Of a DNA stretch of 15,753 nucleotides, positions 13,208 through 15,753 are shown piece by piece. Location of the stretch: the NCBI GenBank assembly GCA_964485215.1, contig CAZAIM010000058.1, positions 1 through 15,753 on the forward strand, given 5' to 3'. Each line of letters begins with the position of its first letter. Position 1 is the first letter of the stretch. Under the pieces are notes generated by a model. It ran no database searches and was not told the DNA's origin. It saw only the letters and a list, made by a program, of their open reading frames with translations. This DNA comes from HGM04593 sp964485215 (GTDB taxonomy: Bacteria > Bacteroidota > Bacteroidia > Bacteroidales > Bacteroidaceae). The position numbers were made by a program, and so were the translations under genes.

Positions 13208-15715
13208 ATGAAAAAAATATTCATATTGCTGGCAATGCTGTGTGTGGCACTTTCTTCGTTTGCAGCACCTGCATACCGCAAGCCTTTTAAAGTAAAACAG
13301 TCCGATGGTACAGAACTCACTGTGGTTCTCACAGGTGATGAGTCCATTCATTATTTTGCAACGCTTGACGGCAAGCCGTTGGTTAAGGAGCAGAACGGTG
13401 ATTATATGTATGCGTCGTTCTCTGAAGAGGGATGTTTTGTCTCATTGAAGATGCTTGCCCACAACTCGGGAAACCGGAGCCTTGTTGAAGAGGCACTGCT
13501 CTCTACTGTTGACTATGAACAGATGACAGCGTCGGTAAACAAGGCTGCAAAAGCCCACGCTGCATCATTCAAGGCCGCGGCTCAGAAGGCTGGTTCTCAG
13601 ATAGCTCCCGAGGGTGATGTAAATATAGCTGTTGTTCTGGTGCAATTCCAGGATACGAAATTCACATATACCAAGGAGGATATAAACAACCTTCTCAATA
13701 CAGAAGGCTATAAAGTTGAAAATCCGTTTGCAGAGAGTGTAGGCAGCGCACGTGACTACTTCATAGCGCAGTCCGACGGCAAGTTCCGCCCGAATTTTAT
13801 GGTGACCGATATTGTAACATTGGATAATAACATGTCGTACTATGGCGGCAACGATACCTCCGGTGATGACGTGAAGGCTACTTATGCAGTAAAAGAGGGC
13901 ATTCAGAAAGCCGATGCTACATTTGATTTCTCAAAATGTGACAACAACGGTGATGGCGAGGTTGAATTTGTATATTGTATCTATGCCGGTTATTCCGAAT
14001 CGTACGGAGCTGACGAGAATACAATATGGCCGCACCAATGGGCGTTAAGAGCTCAGGCTGGTTCCATAACTGTTGATGGCGTTAAGTGTGATACCTATGC
14101 TTGTAGCGGTGAACTGGTATATAATGAAAATTATGAATCAAAGATAGGCAAGGTTCTTGCAGGCATAGGGCTCATCTGTCATGAATTCTCACATTGCCTG
14201 GGTTTGCACGATATCTATGATGTTACATACGAGAGCGGAAACTGGGGCATGGACTATTGGGATGTCATGGATCAGGGCAATTATGCAGCCGAGGGGTATG
14301 TTCCTGTAGGCTACAGCGCGTATCAGAGAGATTTCTGCGGTTGGAGAGACCTTGTCGTGATTGACGAGAAAGGGGATTATTCTATGATGCCGCTAACTCA
14401 GGGTGGTGTGGGCTACAAGGTAGTCAACGATGCAAACCCCAATGAGTATTATATTTTGGAGAACCGCAAGCAAGAGGCATGGGATAGCTATCTGTTTGGT
14501 AGCGGAATGCTTGTCATTCATGTCGATTACTTGAAATCGGATTGGGACGACAATACAATAAATACGACAAAGAATCATCCTCGTTATACTTTAATTCCTG
14601 CCGATAACAGCCTTGATGCATACAAAGAGGTCTCCGAAGAGCAGTTTGTTGCCAGTCTCAAGGCTGATGTGTGGCCGGGGACAAGCGGTAATACAGAACT
14701 TACAAACACCTCGATACCGGCTGCAAAGGTCTATGCAGGCGGTTATATGAACAAGCCTATCAGGAATATAAAATATGAGAATAGTGTTATTTCCTTCAAT
14801 TTCCTGGGAGGTGTCTTTTCTGCGGTTCCTTCGGGTCTATCGGCTACGGATATAACAGAAACCTCGTTTGTGGCAGCATGGGATGCCTTAGAGGGTGCTG
14901 AGGGCTACAACGTGGAGCTGTACAAGATGACAGAAGCCGTTGATGATGCAGGTGATTATATAACTCTTCTCAGTGAGGATTTTGTTAATTGTACCAAAAT
15001 AAATACAGATGTATCGTCATCTCTTAACGACTTTACTTCGGCAAGCGGGTGGAGTGGCAGCAAAACCTACAGCGAGGGCGGTGTCCTGCGCGTAGGTACA
15101 TCAAGCAATGCTGGCTTTTTGAAAACCCCGACGCTTAATGCAAAGGGAGAGGTAGAAGTTTCGTTCTCTGCTAAACTTTATAATGTAAATGATACCGGTG
15201 TCAATCTGGTTGTATCTATCAAGAATGCTGCAGGCGATGTTCTGGCAACCAAGGATATTGTTCCTTCTTCATCGGCGGTTACCCATACGCTGACAACAGA
15301 TATTGACGGCGATTTCTATATTGAATTCAGCACCTCTACGAGCACAGGCAAGAAGCGTGTAAACGTAGATAACATTGTAGTTTCTGTTGCTACTTCGTTT
15401 TCTTCGGAGTTGGTTGCAGAGGTTTCTACAAACGAGCTCAGCTGTAAATTCCACAATCTCGATGCTGGATACTGTTACAGTTTCCGTGTCCAGGCGAAGG
15501 ATTCCTATGGCGTCTCGGCATTTTCGGAGTATATGTCTCTCGAAATGCTCCCTACCTCAATAGAACAGATTCTTGCAGGTGAATCATTTGCCGATGTATA
15601 TACTTTGGCCGGTGTAAAGGTTTTCAGCGGCAAGGTGTGCGATGTGGAGTTCTCTTCTCCCGGTATTTATATCGTAAAGACTGCTTCCAAGGCATATAAA
15701 GTGATTGTCGAGTAA
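13208..15715 (+). CDS. Secreted M6-family metalloprotease with interrupted FN3 domain and C-terminal sorting-like tail
   Basis: An 835-residue exported zinc endopeptidase. Starting at 13208 gives a clean signal peptide ending SFAA-P (residues 17-21). Residues ~30-130 are a likely propeptide. The M6 catalytic domain follows: QFQDTKF (147-153), the zinc motif HEFSHCLGLHD (His325, Glu326, His329, Asp335) and a Met-turn-like WDVMDQG (Met354). DNNGDGEVEF (245-254) matches a calcium loop. FN3 strands begin at ~540 (PSGLSATDITETSFVAAWDA) and resume at ~732-780 (LDAGYCYSFRVQAKDSYGVS); residues ~585-727 look like an inserted beta-sandwich. The tail (~796-835; VYTLAGVKVFSG ... PGIYIVK ... KVIVE) resembles Bacteroidetes type IX sorting or anchoring modules. 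It probably degrades extracellular protein. It starts a new unit 138 bp after the permease gene. Confidence 0.88.
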   Translation: MKKIFILLAMLCVALSSFAAPAYRKPFKVKQSDGTELTVVLTGDESIHYFATLDGKPLVKEQNGDYMYASFSEEGCFVSLKMLAHNSGNRSLVEEALLSTVDYEQMTASVNKAAKAHAASFKAAAQKAGSQIAPEGDVNIAVVLVQFQDTKFTYTKEDINNLLNTEGYKVENPFAESVGSARDYFIAQSDGKFRPNFMVTDIVTLDNNMSYYGGNDTSGDDVKATYAVKEGIQKADATFDFSKCDNNGDGEVEFVYCIYAGYSESYGADENTIWPHQWALRAQAGSITVDGVKCDTYACSGELVYNENYESKIGKVLAGIGLICHEFSHCLGLHDIYDVTYESGNWGMDYWDVMDQGNYAAEGYVPVGYSAYQRDFCGWRDLVVIDEKGDYSMMPLTQGGVGYKVVNDANPNEYYILENRKQEAWDSYLFGSGMLVIHVDYLKSDWDDNTINTTKNHPRYTLIPADNSLDAYKEVSEEQFVASLKADVWPGTSGNTELTNTSIPAAKVYAGGYMNKPIRNIKYENSVISFNFLGGVFSAVPSGLSATDITETSFVAAWDALEGAEGYNVELYKMTEAVDDAGDYITLLSEDFVNCTKINTDVSSSLNDFTSASGWSGSKTYSEGGVLRVGTSSNAGFLKTPTLNAKGEVEVSFSAKLYNVNDTGVNLVVSIKNAAGDVLATKDIVPSSSAVTHTLTTDIDGDFYIEFSTSTSTGKKRVNVDNIVVSVATSFSSELVAEVSTNELSCKFHNLDAGYCYSFRVQAKDSYGVSAFSEYMSLEMLPTSIEQILAGESFADVYTLAGVKVFSGKVCDVEFSSPGIYIVKTASKAYKVIVE

Positions 15716-15753
15716 GAGGCTGTTGCGTCGCATACGGTGCTATGGCTTCGAGC

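Noticed and set aside
12725..13351. Minus-strand open frame of about 208 codons spanning the permease end and the M6 gene start
   Set aside because: It overlaps two well-supported genes on the other strand; its composition (His/Asn/Lys-rich) looks like a reverse-strand artefact.
1..15753. CRISPR array, IS element, prophage or restriction/defence system
   Set aside because: No regularly spaced repeats, transposase, integrase, nuclease or phage motifs were seen in any frame; the window reads as ordinary chromosomal DNA.

Overview
The window looks like a gut-type Bacteroidales chromosome (Bacteroides/Prevotella/Parabacteroides relatives). The grounds are a tRNA promoter of the form TTTG-N19-TACCTTTG, AT-rich spacers, an ECF sigma/DUF4252-type cluster, a patatin fused to an outer-membrane barrel, a CBM9-like protein, and an M6 metalloprotease with a C-terminal tail resembling Bacteroidetes sorting domains. 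Genus cannot be fixed from sequence reading alone. No rRNA, IS element, phage gene or CRISPR array was seen.

Layout. Positions 1-252 are non-coding and hold a 17-bp direct repeat. A minus-strand tRNA-Arg(ACG) follows, with its own promoter and a strong terminator. Next come two separate minus-strand genes: a patatin-POTRA-barrel protein (476-2758) and a cytosolic CBM9-like protein (3188-3826), the latter ending in a hairpin terminator. Divergent from these is a plus-strand cluster at 4006-8283. It encodes an ECF sigma factor, a single-span membrane protein that is probably its anti-sigma factor, a secreted DUF4252-like protein, a 519-residue secreted protein that appears to carry two more diverged copies of the same module, and a secreted 317-residue protein built from two tandem ~98-residue repeats. 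An ECF-type promoter, TGTAAC-N16-CGTC, sits just upstream of the sigma gene and suggests autoregulation.

The cluster ends at a perfect 21-bp inverted repeat shared with the convergent gadB-glsA operon on the minus strand (10741 down to 8343). That operon makes glutamate from glutamine and GABA from glutamate, the enzymatic half of glutamate-dependent acid resistance; no glutamate/GABA antiporter is present in the window. Divergent from gadB is a two-gene transporter operon (MFS, then DMT/EamA). The window closes with a large secreted M6 metalloprotease that has a fibronectin III domain apparently interrupted by an inserted beta-sandwich.

The most unusual part is the sigma-controlled cluster at 3942-8283: a self-regulated ECF switch whose apparent output is a set of small, repeat-built, envelope or periplasmic proteins of unknown function.
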